The translations under genes were made by a program, and so were the position numbers. 29,637 bases of DNA from Entamoeba histolytica HM-1:IMSS (lineage: Eukaryota > Evosea > Mastigamoebida > Endamoebidae): the NCBI RefSeq assembly GCF_000208925.1, contig NW_001914882.1, positions 83,331-112,967 of the forward strand, written 5' to 3'. Under the pieces are notes generated by a model. It was given only the letters and a program-made list of their open reading frames with translations. It had not been told where the DNA came from and did not search any database. Of the stretch, positions 18,436 through 28,913 are shown piece by piece. Numbering within the stretch: position 1 is the first letter of the stretch; every line of letters begins with the position of its first letter.

Positions 18436-18470
18436 TTAATGTTTGTTAGTTCTTATGTTCTTTTTTCATT
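18436..18470 (-). promoter_or_regulatory. promoter with paired GAAC boxes
   Basis: On the minus strand AAGAACATAAGAACTAAC precedes the flavodiiron ATG by about 15-25 bases. GAAC falls at 18460-18457 and 18452-18449. Duplicated GAAC boxes close to the start fit the Entamoeba-specific core element. No strong TATA match is seen beyond them. Confidence 0.45.
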
Positions 18471-20341
18471 AAGAACAGCTCAGGTGGAGAAAACAAATGA
18501 AATGATTTTCTCGTTTCCTTTTTGGTAGTTTTTAGGGTAGTTCAATTTACGATATTTCTATACTTTTAACTTACATAAATAGTTTCCTTTTCATTTTAAT
18601 TCTCAAAATTTAATAAATAAATAAAGAATATCTCTCAAATACCGATAAAATAAATACTAAATTACAGTACTATGATTTTGAGTTATGAATGAATTACATT
18701 GATTAAATGAAAAAAGTTATTGAACATTTATTATAAATTTGGAGTTTTTTTTACTTATTTTAATTCTTTGTTTTCTGAAAAGAGCGTTGAATGATTTAAA
18801 AATTAAATATCTTTATTTTATAACCATTCAATGAACGAAACACAATTTATTTTTGATAGAATTAATAAAAATATCTAAGAAATATTTTTTAATCATTTAG
18901 AGTAAGTTTAATTTATCAACATAAATAAGCCTCATTAAAAATATGAATTACCCAGCTATTTCCTATTAAAGTAATCATTTTTTTAGAGTGTCATATCACT
19001 TGAATATTAATTTAATAATAAATAATGAGGTTATTTTATTGAGAAAATTAATTACCCCCATTTGTATGAATATTCTATTTTCATTACGTTATATTTTGAA
19101 ATACTCTCTTTTCATAAAATTAGAAGTGTTAATTCTATCTTTCATTAATGAAGTAAATTATCCTTTGTTTAGTTCTCAATAATTAATACAAAAAATATTA
19201 TTTATTGTTAGAGTAACTGTCAGTAAAGAAAGAATAAAATTAATGATATAATTACAAATACTGAAAAGTGAATAGAACCAAAGACTGCTTTGTTTGTTGT
19301 TTATTTTTGTTTTATGTCAAAGTACCAATAGAATATTTTATATATTAAACTTGTTATTATTAGTCTCTGTTCAATGTGGTTATTCTTTGTTTTGCACTTC
19401 ATTTCTTTTATAAAGAAATAACATCCATTACTTTTTATTAGTAAGAAATAATCTAACTCTATCATATTCAAGTACTTTTTCTTTATTTCTTAAATAGAAT
19501 AACTATCAACCACTTTATTGATTAAAAATAAAACCTCAATATTAATTCTCTCATTCTATTAATTAAATAATGAAAGTTTTATTGAACAACTTTTCATTAA
19601 TTGTACTATGCTTCTACACTAAAAAAAATGATATACTAATTGAATTATTATTAATTCATTTTCAAAGACGATATATAATGTATTTTCTAATATATTTATA
19701 GTAATAAAGTTCAAAACCTAATTGTCTAGAGCAATAAAATAAAATTATCATTAACATGATTTATAATGAGTTGTACTTTTCTGATTGATAAGATAGTTTA
19801 TTATTCTTCAATTAAGTTTGTTCATTAAACTTAATAATTTGTAGTAAAGTATTTTTCATCCACGTATCAAGACATTACATATAATTGCAAAAAAAGAACC
19901 AATTAATGGAAAGAAATAAATACCTCTAATTATCATGTAAAAGTAGTCTGCTACATTAATTATTTTTCATGTCTTTTTTTAACTATATCGAAACTATCAT
20001 TTCAGTGGTTCGTTTCAATAATGTTTTAATAATAATAAAGCTGTTATTGGTAATTTTTTAAATAACCAAATACTTTCTTATAATTTTATTTTGTTCTTAC
20101 TTTATCTTACAATAAATAGCATATATCAGCATGTGCCTTTTATTGTAAATAATAAAAAATGGATATTTAAACAATATCAATATTAATCAAAATTTAAAAG
20201 AGTGTTAATTATATGAGTTATATTCTCTTCTTTCTCTATATATAAAAAATAGACTATTAATAAATGAATAAAATAGAGTAAACTAAATACTTTAAAAAAC
20301 GAATAGCATTAATAAAAGAAGCTACTAAAGAATTAATTAAT
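18471..20341. other. long intergenic region, no gene seen
   Basis: About 1.9 kb, the largest internal gap. The open frame at 18988-19182 (64 codons, Ile/Leu-rich, no domain, no promoter) is not convincing. The rest is AT-rich DNA with TTATTA/TAATAA words and no recognisable RNA or mobile element. It holds the 3' region of the secreted-protein gene. Confidence 0.5.
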
Positions 20342-21115
20342 TTAAGCAAAGATTGGAATAAACTTTTGTTTTTTTGCATGCATCAAAGAAGCACCAGTTG
20401 ATTGCTTTTCATTTACACAATCTTGAGCCTTTAAACCTTTGTAATAACCATCAACATTACATTCATTATAAGCTGACCCACAATATGCTTTAACGTTATC
20501 ATCATCAACTTCATAACACATTTCTTTAAATGCATATCTATTATAATCCCAACTAATTTGATGTTCATTACAATACCACCAATTACTACAGTCACTAGGT
20601 ACATAATATTCTGCAATAAAAGCCTTAACATAAGGTTTATGTCTTGAGTCAGTGAAAGGATAATCATATATATAAACAAATCTTTGATTATTAGTACTTT
20701 CTAATAAAGGTTCTTTTCTTCTCCAAATAATTAAAGGATTTCCAAATTTAGTATTATAAAGCATATCCATAACTCTATTTGGATATGAATATAAACAAAT
20801 CATTTGATATGATGCAAATTCCCAATATTGAAGTTCTCTTTCAGTAGTTAGTTTTCTAACTCTCATTTGTTGTGTATTATAAGCATTAATATCAATACGT
20901 AACATAGACATTGTTTCAAATTCTACATCAAGTACATACCTATCAGAAGAATCTTTCAATTTCTCAAAATTATTTGTTGGGTCATATTCCATCGCAAATA
21001 ATACTCTACAACAAGTCTCACATTTATCTCTTTGAATAATTTCTTGAACAACCACTTTTTCATCAATAAGTGCATTAGTATGTATTACAAGTAATACACA
21101 AAGAATGAATATCAT
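20342..21115 (-). CDS. secreted Cys-containing protein of unknown function
   Basis: 257 residues, intronless. The first ~16 residues (MIFILCVLLVIHTNA) are a classic signal peptide with likely cleavage near A16. There is no second hydrophobic helix and no GPI-type C-terminal tail, so it is probably secreted or lumenal. The mature chain has about 10-12 Cys, including KCETCC near the start, and SDCSNWWYC, MCYE, YCGSAYNEC and DCVNE towards the end, suggesting several disulfides. It is rich in Tyr and Trp (YWEFASYQMICLYSYP; WWYCNEHQISWDYNRY), which can mark a ligand- or carbohydrate-binding surface; that is inference. No catalytic motif is recognised. A GAAC box lies about 20 bases upstream of the ATG. 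Confidence 0.8.
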   Translation of the reverse strand: MIFILCVLLVIHTNALIDEKVVVQEIIQRDKCETCCRVLFAMEYDPTNNFEKLKDSSDRYVLDVEFETMSMLRIDINAYNTQQMRVRKLTTERELQYWEFASYQMICLYSYPNRVMDMLYNTKFGNPLIIWRRKEPLLESTNNQRFVYIYDYPFTDSRHKPYVKAFIAEYYVPSDCSNWWYCNEHQISWDYNRYAFKEMCYEVDDDNVKAYCGSAYNECNVDGYYKGLKAQDCVNEKQSTGASLMHAKKQKFIPIFA

Positions 21116-21676
21116 GTTATACTGTTTGAAGTTCTACTATCCTTTATTTTTCATAGTTCTTGGATTGGATACTAAAAAGTTTGTTGAGTTGAATTTCCTT
21201 CATTTCAATTCTATTTATTCTTTTATAATTTCTTTTATTATAATTTTACTATTATCTTTCTTTTGAAATTTCATTTTAACTTTTCGACTTTTTTCATTTT
21301 TATTCTTTTCCTCCTTTAGGAACTTAATACATTATTGATTTATTCTATTTTTTCATTTTTCTCCTCAAAATGAATGAAAAGACATTTACTTCATGAAAAC
21401 TTAACCTACTCACCCATATGAATTATAACCTACTTGAAACCCTCTTAAAATCCTCTGTCTCATACTAAAAGAGTCTAGAGAAACTCATTAAACAAAGTCA
21501 TTAATTAAAAAGGATATTTTTAAAGTCAAAGATAAAAACATACAGAAAGAAATGAATAGAAAGAAGTAGATAAATATTAAAAGATAAAAAAAAGAAGAAG
21601 AAAACAACAAACACAAGATACAATAAAGAAAATTTAATGAAAAGAAAAAAAAAAGAAAGAAGAAGTAAAATAAAAG
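21116..21676. other. intergenic region with purine-rich 3' flank
   Basis: About 560 bases. 21116-21400 is T-rich and should include the promoter of the secreted-protein gene. 21490-21676 is A/G-rich on the plus strand, just past the OCRL stop codon. No gene was seen. Confidence 0.5.
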
Positions 21677-23761
21677 TCATTTTTTAATAAATTTTAAGAG
21701 AAATTGTTCAATAGTTTTAGAATCACATTGACGACGAAAACCATCTTTAGGACGAACAAAAGAAGAAGAAAAGTATTTGATAAGATCTTCTGGATGAAGA
21801 GAAGAATTTTGACGAAGAATTTCTTTAATAAAAGATAGTAAATAAATAAAAAGGTTATAATGAGAATTTGGAATAGAAGCATTATTTCTAATAAAGAATT
21901 TATCTATTTCAACATCAGGTTTATCAGCGGATAAAATAACATGTTCATATAAAGAAGAAGGAATAATAGAGTCATTAAGATTTACTAAAAAGATTAATAA
22001 GAATTCTAAAACACGATGATAATTTAAAGAAGGATTAAAAGAAGAATGAGTATCAAGAGAATGTAATATTTCATAATAAATAGGAACATAATCAATTGAA
22101 GGATGTGATAAAGAAATAAAAGTAGGGTCATGCATAAAAGGAAGTACATAATCACAAAGTCTCCAAATTTCTTTAGGAATAACTAAAGGAGTATAAGCTT
22201 GAGGTTGAGATAAAATATAACCATTAGGATGTAAATTTAAGTCATCAATAGATTTACCAAATGAAGTTTGTAATAAAACTAATTTAAAAGTAATAAATAA
22301 ACTTTTTCCACCTTGAATTTCAAGAATCAAATTATAATCAAAAGACCCATTTTTAAATAAACTTGATGTATCAATAAAATTGAATTGAAAATAGAAAGTA
22401 ATACTTTTAGGTTCAAAATCATTTTTTGATATTTCTAAATGTTGTGGTTCAATATGTAACCAATCTGGATATCCACCAGCTTTTTCTAATTGATGATCTC
22501 TAAAAAGTATTGATGTTTTAGCATTTCCATCATTTTGAACAAGTAATGTAACTTCTGTTTGTTTATATGGATAAATTTCTACTATAAATTCTTGTTTATT
22601 AATTTTAACTGATGGTCTAACAATTCTAAGTAATTTATTTTCCATTTCAATAAGTTCTTTTTCAATTAATGTATATTTTTCTTTTATAATACTTCTTGTT
22701 TCAACACTATAACATCCAATAACTGGTTTATGGTCTGATTCAATTGCTTCTTTTTTACTTGTATATTTTAAACATTTAATTTCTAATCCTTTACATTCTT
22801 TATATAATATTCTATCACAATATGCTGGTTTTCTTTTTTCTGAATAATTTTGTGTATTTGGATAAAATTTATATGTTGGTTCAAATTCAATTTCTGCTTC
22901 TTTAAATTTTCCTAATAATTCATTATGTTTTTGTTGTACTTTTAATTGATCTTTTTCTTGTATTATTTCTGTAATACTTCCTTTATTAATTCTTTCTCTA
23001 ATAATGCTATCTTCTTCATCAATTCTATAATTTAAATCTCCCATCCAAAATATAATATCATGTCCTTCAATTTTATTCCATTTAGTTTGTTCTCCTTCTT
23101 CTGTTCTTATTAATTTAATATTATTATAAATATCACTAAAATTTCGATTTCTTTTATTAATTTCAGGTTGATGTGCTGCAAGATGTGATCCAACTAAACA
23201 TATAGTTGTATCATACATTTCAAATGAAATTGCAATCCCCCCTTTATTTGCCATTCCCATAGCTCCAACTGCTTCATATCCACTTGCAAATTGTTTTATT
23301 TTATTTTCCATTTCTTTTCTAACAAATCCAATTATACAAACCCCTCCTAATTGTGAAACATATACTTGTTTATATTCTTCTTTGTAAATATTTTTTAATG
23401 CTTCTTGAATATTTTGTGCTAAATTTCTTGCTTTTAAACTTAATGTATTTCCTTTAAGAAATCCTGAAACACTCATATCTATTTCTTCAACAACTATAAA
23501 TATCATATCAATTTGATATTCTTTTATGTCTAAAATATATTCAAATGTTTCTTTTTTAATTATTTTTTCATTAATGTTATATGTTACTAATAACATATTC
23601 ACATCTTTTCTTATTGAATATTCATCTCTTCGTTCTTTTATTTTATCATATCTCCAATTTAATGGGTCATCTGCATATCTTTCAACTATATTTTGTTATT
23701 CTCTTATTATTATTATTATTATTATTTGTAGTAACAAACTTTCTTCTTGAGGAATGTTCAT
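21677..23761 (-). CDS. OCRL: inositol polyphosphate 5-phosphatase with RhoGAP-like domain (OCRL/INPP5B family; spliced)
   Basis: Exon 1 (23761-23740) and exon 2 (23685-21677) give 676 residues beginning MNIPQEEIERYADDP. Residues ~38-335 are the 5-phosphatase domain, which removes the 5-phosphate from PI(4,5)P2 and related lipids. Active-site motifs are complete: Glu75 in VVEEID (usually LQE), GSHLAAHQ (~173-180), WMGDLNYR (~221-228), PAYCDR (~294-299) and SDHKP (~324-328). Residues ~345-475 resemble an ASH domain. Residues ~500-676 resemble the RhoGAP-like domain of OCRL (IPKEIWRLCDYVLPF…); I see no G-x-F-R-x-x-G arginine finger, as is true of human OCRL, so it is likely a binding rather than GAP module. 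OCRL acts on endosomes and in endocytosis and phagosome maturation. No N-terminal PH domain. Divergent from the exportin gene, 126 bases away. Confidence 0.9.
23686..23739 (-). other. spliceosomal intron carrying an AAT microsatellite, 54 nt
   Basis: GTTTGT at 23739-23734 and TAG at 23688-23686. The first exon is only 22 bases. The splice joins A|TT (Ile8). On the coding strand the intron contains a run of about seven AAT triplets, so its length may vary between strains. Confidence 0.8.
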
Positions 23762-23887
23762 TTCTTTCCTTTCTTTATTTCTCCTTTGTTTTTTAGTTTC
23801 TTTTTTTAATTTTTCTTTTCTTCTTTTTCTTATTTTTTTTGTTATTCTTTGCAAAACAATAAACCCAAAAACTAACAACTTTACTTC
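23762..23887. promoter_or_regulatory. short divergent promoter region (OCRL / exportin)
   Basis: 126 bases separate two divergent start codons. The plus strand is T-rich (runs of T and CTTTT) up to about 23840, then A-rich. No TATA or GAAC match is clear for either gene, but both must start within or very near it. Confidence 0.45.
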
Positions 23888-26869
23888 ATGAACCTGTTAT
23901 TCCAAAATGAACATCTTTTTGATGAAGCTTGTACAAATTATTTCAGACATCCTAATCAATCACATGTATTAAATAACTATTTAAATACCCCATTACCAAG
24001 TGATTTAGTCGATCAATTAGTCAAATTTTTTTCATCAAGAAATATTTATACAACACAATACATATCACAATTACTTATTCGTCACTTAAATAATCATACA
24101 TTGAATTATTCATATGACAAACTTATTCATTCATTAGTTCCATACGCATGTATTGTAGGATCGCCATATTCAGATTTATATTGTAAATTATTAATTAAAA
24201 AATGGAATAAAATGCCAGATATGATGGAACAATCAACATACGAATTATGTCAAGCATGTGAAAGTAAAATAGCTACAGAAGAAGGAAAAGGGATAATGTA
24301 TTTAATAGGAAATCTTATTAAAGAATTTATTGAAACAAAAGAAGTTGATTCAATTACAATTCAAATATTTAAAGAGAAGTGTTTATTAAGAATAGTTGAA
24401 ACAATAATCACTATTATTCGATGGATTCAAATAGAAAATAATGAACAAGAAATTCAATGTAAAATTGCATTAGAAACATTGAAAATAGCATTAGAATATC
24501 CATTTAGTAATGGATATGAAGAGGAAGAAGACATTGTTTTAGAAATTCCAATGGGATATGCGTCAATACTTTCAAGCATTGGATTACAAGAAAAAATGAT
24601 TAGAATGTTTGTTCCAGGAAATCATCTTGAAGCATTAGTTGAGTGTATGATAACATTAGCAAGTGTTAGAGAGAATTTATTTAGTGGAACAACACGTCAA
24701 CAATATAATGAGTTTTTAAGTAAGTTTGGAGGAATGATTTGTGAAGCAGCAGAAAATGAAAAAATGGCAGTTGCAGCAGGGAGATATTTAGATAGAATGA
24801 CAAGAACAAGAAGTGTTAAAGCACAATATCATTTAACACAAGCAGCAAAATTGATAGAAAGAATTAGTGAAAATTATCTAGAACATAAAAATAGTTTATA
24901 TTATTTATTAACAACATTTGCAAGATGGTCACATAGATTATATGAATGTGGAGAAGAAAAAGGAAATGTTATTGAAACACTAAAAGAAGTTAGTAAAAGT
25001 GTAATTGAAGGAGCATTTAATAATAGTGAAATCATTGAAGAAGAAGATATTGAAGGAATAATGGAAGGATTTGGAGAAATAACAAGAGTTAATTTAATGT
25101 TTACTGTAGAAGAAATGACAAAACATATTGAAAGAGTTACAAAAGAAATAGAACATATAATAGAAATTAAAGGAAGTTTACAAAGAATACAAAAAGAATG
25201 TGAAAGATTAAGTATTGGGATAGGATTAATAAGTATTATTATAAATCACCAAGTAATTAATGGAACAAATGAAACACAAGAACAATTAGATATTAAATTA
25301 ATGAAAATTGGAATTGAAATTATTAATAAAGAAATGAATATTATAAAAACTATTCCATTTGGGTATGGAGTAAAAGAAATAGAAATAAATATATTAAGAT
25401 TTTTTGAGAGTATTCGTAATGTATTTCTTAATGAAAGTATTTCAAGAACAACAGAAAAATATATAATAGAAATATTAGAAATTCAAAATTTAAATGATTT
25501 AATAATTGCAATTATGAATAAAATCATTTTTAATTTACATTATTTTATAGATATTCATTGTGAATCTATTATTAAACAATCATTACTTATTATTGAAAAA
25601 TATTCAAGAAAAGAAAAAACATCAAAAATGTTATTAGAATATGGATTACTTGATAAAATATTAGATGAACCATTAGTTTGTTTATTTTCTTTATATTCTT
25701 ATTTATTATTATTATTTATTAATATTTATTATTAGACTCAAAAAATAACAAAATTATCTGTTAAAACAAAAAAAATGTTTTTCCAAGCTATTTGTAATTT
25801 AATTATAACTATTCCTAAAGTACATTTTTCTGTATTATTAAATAAACTTGAATCTTCTTTTCATCTTCAACCAAATGACTACGAAAGTAAATTACTTTTA
25901 TATCATTCTTTCTTCTTATCATTACCTCCTGAAAGTATTCATTATCTTGGATTTATTGATTTTGTTCATAAGATATTACCTATTTTTATTAAAAACACAT
26001 CTTTACCTTCATTTGTTTCATTCTTATCTGATATTGCAAACATTAAACCTTTTAGATCACTTTATTCTATACAAACTCCAGACGCATTAATATTATATCA
26101 TGACATTTGTGAATCTTTAATGAAGATATTACCTTCTATTATCGAATTAAATGAAGATGAGATGGTGTCATATTTAGAAGATTGTATCCAATCAATTAAT
26201 TCTATTTTATCAAGTGATACCATCCCTTTTGGTGCTTTGTATGTCTATAATGATCGAACTCATCATGTATTGATGCAAACAATTATTTCTATCTGCATTT
26301 CACATAAATGGGATTTTGTTAGTTTTTATCCAAAATATACTAAACTTATTTTTACTCTCTTTTGTAATATTGGTATGGTGTCTTGTGATGACTTCTTTGG
26401 TAATCATCTTCATGAAACATTACTATTTTTGTTTAATGCTTTACAATCTGGTGAAGAGTCTGCTATCCCAGTTTTTGAACAAATCATCTTATTCACTTTT
26501 AAAAGCCATCTTCTAAAATCTGTAAGAATCATCACCACTCCTTCAACCGATCATTCTTTGTTATTGTCTCAACATTTGGACTTAGTCAAAAACATCATTG
26601 AAATTCTCCTTCAAAATCTACTTAATGGAAACATGGATTTATATTGTACTTCTAAAGCCTTATTACCTTCTCTTCTTCTTTATCCTAAAATATATCACCA
26701 TTTGAAATCTTCTCTTTTACTCAAATACTCAAATTCTCCTGACTTAAATCTCGCATTCTGCCAACTCGACGCTTCTATCTCTTCTTCTTGTGATGGGGAT
26801 GCTTACGATAACTTCTTTAACGCTTGCCAAGTCTTCCAACATACTTCTTTATCTCTGCTCAAACAATGA
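23888..26869 (+). CDS. XPO7: exportin-7-like importin-beta family transport receptor (spliced, one intron)
   Basis: Exons 23888-25675 and 25736-26869 give 973 residues; XPO7/RanBP16 is about 1,090. The chain is nearly all helical HEAT-type repeats. The best match to XPO7 is LEALVECMITLASVRENLFSG…RQQYNEFLSKFGGMI (~residues 248-285), against the XPO7 signature [21 protein letters not shown]. It is followed by NYLEHKNSLYYLLTTFARWSHRLYE (compare SVHYLLSLWQRLA). ALKIALEYPF (~195-205) fits the exportin-7/4 pattern ALxFALxFPF. Exportin-7 carries proteins between nucleus and cytoplasm with RanGTP. The second half, starting TQKITKLSVKTKKMFFQAI, continues the helical repeats. Exportin-4 is an alternative. 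Base composition changes sharply at the intron. Confidence 0.75.
25676..25735 (+). other. spliceosomal intron, 60 nt
   Basis: GTTTGT at 25676 and TTATTATTAG ending at 25735. Phase 0, joining Leu to Thr (DEPL|TQKITKL). It removes an in-frame stop and links two large frames encoding one helical-repeat protein. Confidence 0.85.
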
Positions 26870-27089
26870 CATGTTTCCAATTCAATTCAATCATTTTGAT
26901 AGCGAGTATTGTGGGAATTAATCAACAAAAAAACATCAAGAAACGAGAAAATCCCAGAATCATACAACTTAAATTATTCTAAAAAATTCTACAATTTTTT
27001 GTTCCAACTTTTTTCTTATTATTCCAAAACTGTTATTTATTTCTAATATTTAACAAAGAAAAAAATAAGTCATATCAAAAAATACAGAA

Positions 27090-27707
27090 TTAATGTAAAG
27101 GGTATTGATAAGAAGGATAACGTGGTTCATCATAAAAAGGATCGCAAGGAGGATAATAAGAAGACTGTTTTTGATAATAGCTTGAAAAAGGAGTAAAATT
27201 TTGAGTAGTTTCAAAAAAAGATTTCTTTTCTTCTTTTGGAATATCAAAAACGTGTTGAGGTCTTTTAGGCGGTTTATTTTCGGTTTTGTCTTGTAAGATA
27301 TCAATCTCAAATTTAATTGGATTGAGTGGGATTTGTGGAGAAGATATTTTTACATTATTTTCTTTATTTTTTCTATTCTTTACATTTGGAAGAGATTTAT
27401 CAGTTAGTCTCCAATAACCATTTGTATGATATTGACTCATTCCACTTTCAAAATAATCAGAATGATTTAAAGCATCAAGAATTGATTTCTTCCAATTTTT
27501 TTTCTTCATTTGTTCTAAATGAGACAACACATCCCAATGCACACTTAAGAATTTAAAGATATCTCGAACATTAATAAAATCAACTGGGGTACGTTGATAA
27601 ATAGATAAAAATGCTAAACGACAAAGAGTAGTCCATGCAAGTCTTTTCTGGGCTTTAATAGAATCAGAAAATTCTTTGCAAAATAAACAATTACATTTCA
27701 TATTCAT
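27090..27707 (-). CDS. winged-helix (forkhead-like) domain protein
   Basis: 205 residues, intronless. Residues ~18-105 look like a winged-helix fold: helices in KRLAWTTLCRLAFLSIYQ and VRDIFKFLSVHWDVLSHLEQ, then NWKKSILDALNHSDYFESG and NGYWRLTDKS. The order W-x-x-SI-x-x-x-L-x(5)-F…G-x-W/Y-W-x-L parallels the forkhead recognition helix and wing (WxNSIRHNLSxxxxF…GxYWxL), which is my basis for a DNA-binding call. The first 11 residues hold three Cys (CNCLFC). The C-terminal ~95 residues are disordered, with Pro-, Tyr- and Lys-rich stretches (NKPPKRPQHVFD; SSYYPPCDPFYDEPRYPSYQYP), as in activation or interaction tails. Probably a nuclear transcription regulator. Other winged-helix families remain possible. 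Confidence 0.5.
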   Translation of the reverse strand: MNMKCNCLFCKEFSDSIKAQKRLAWTTLCRLAFLSIYQRTPVDFINVRDIFKFLSVHWDVLSHLEQMKKKNWKKSILDALNHSDYFESGMSQYHTNGYWRLTDKSLPNVKNRKNKENNVKISSPQIPLNPIKFEIDILQDKTENKPPKRPQHVFDIPKEEKKSFFETTQNFTPFSSYYQKQSSYYPPCDPFYDEPRYPSYQYPLH

Positions 27708-28910
27708 TTTGGTATAAATTAATTATCTCGTTTTAAGTTCTATTTTTCTTTTCTTTTCTTTTTCATCATTTTAATTCTTTTATTATTTTTTATTATTACT
27801 TTTTCCTTTTCCTTGTTAATACGAAATAGTTTTTTTTTTTGAATTTTTCTCTCTTTTTCTTTGCTTCTTTTTTTTTGTTTCTTATTCTCATGAAAATAAC
27901 AATTGCATTGTAGTTTATGTTTTGTATTGACCTTTGTTTTCATTGGACTTTTTTCTTTTCTGGTTTTTGTTCCTCTTTTTTAAAAAACTTCGAAACATCT
28001 TTTCTTTGAATCAATTTATTTTTCATTATTTTTCTTTCTTTTGAATTTATTTTTGCCTTCGAAAAAATATTCTTTGCAGAAACATTCAAGGAATAAAAAA
28101 TTTTAAACTGTTTCTTATTTATTTTAATTTTTATTAATAGAATAAATTATTGTTGTAAAAAAGGTGCATTATTGTTTCAGAAATATCAAAAGTATTTTAA
28201 ATCAATAGAGTTTATTCTTGTAAGATTTTTTTTTCTTCTTTCTTTAATACATTGCTTTATTTCATTTACCAATTTGTTTAGATTGTGTTGTTGGTTTATT
28301 TCATAAAACATGAAATTATAAAAATTGTATTTTACTATTATTTGTTTAAAATACTTAATTGTTTTTTTTTTGCAATATAATAATTGACGTAGAGGTTAAT
28401 CGATTAGAATATTTTTATCACATTGGATATTATATTATTATACATTATTGCTCATTATTATACTATTTATTGGATGTTCTTTTTATAATATTATACTGTT
28501 TTGTCTTAGCTTATCTTTGTTATTCTTAAATGGTAATATTTATTATTTAGAATTAATAAAAGAGCTAGATAATATTTCATTAATTATATGAAATATTTTA
28601 ATATTCTACATATAATTAATACAATTCTTGTTTATTTGTTGTTATCATTATCATATCTTTTATAGTATTTAAAATTGCTTTTATTATTTAAAAGAATAAT
28701 GAGTAAGTCAGTTATTCTGTTTGATATACATGTGTATATTTTACTAAAGCTTAGTCTCATACAATTGTTGTTAAATTTTGATTTTCTTGATTATAAATTA
28801 TTTATTTATTCAGTCATTAATATTTCATTTTATTTAATTTTTATTTGATGATTTTTAGGTTGTATATCATTCATTATATCAAATGTATATCTTTTATTAA
28901 TAAATAATGA
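27708..28910. other. intergenic region, no gene seen
   Basis: About 1.2 kb between two divergent genes. 27720-28060 is pyrimidine-rich; its complement reads as a Lys/Arg-rich frame (27740-27943) that is best explained by composition. The rest is AT-rich. GTATATCTTTTATT near 28884 could be a TATA-like element for the RBR gene. ATG AGT AAG TCA at about 28699 followed by GTTTGA at 28711 could be an upstream exon but cannot be joined securely. Confidence 0.4.
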
Positions 28911-28913
28911 TAA

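Noticed and set aside
18988..19182. Plus-strand frame of 64 codons in the long gap
   Set aside because: It does not begin at a supported start, has no domain, and is the length expected by chance in 1.9 kb.
23526..23878. Short frames at the OCRL/exportin border on both strands
   Set aside because: They overlap OCRL exon 1, its intron and the divergent promoter; the spliced OCRL model explains the coding signal.
27740..27943. Minus-strand Lys/Arg-rich frame of 67 codons upstream of the winged-helix gene
   Set aside because: It is the complement of a pyrimidine tract. No GTTTGT donor links it to the downstream gene, and no domain is visible.
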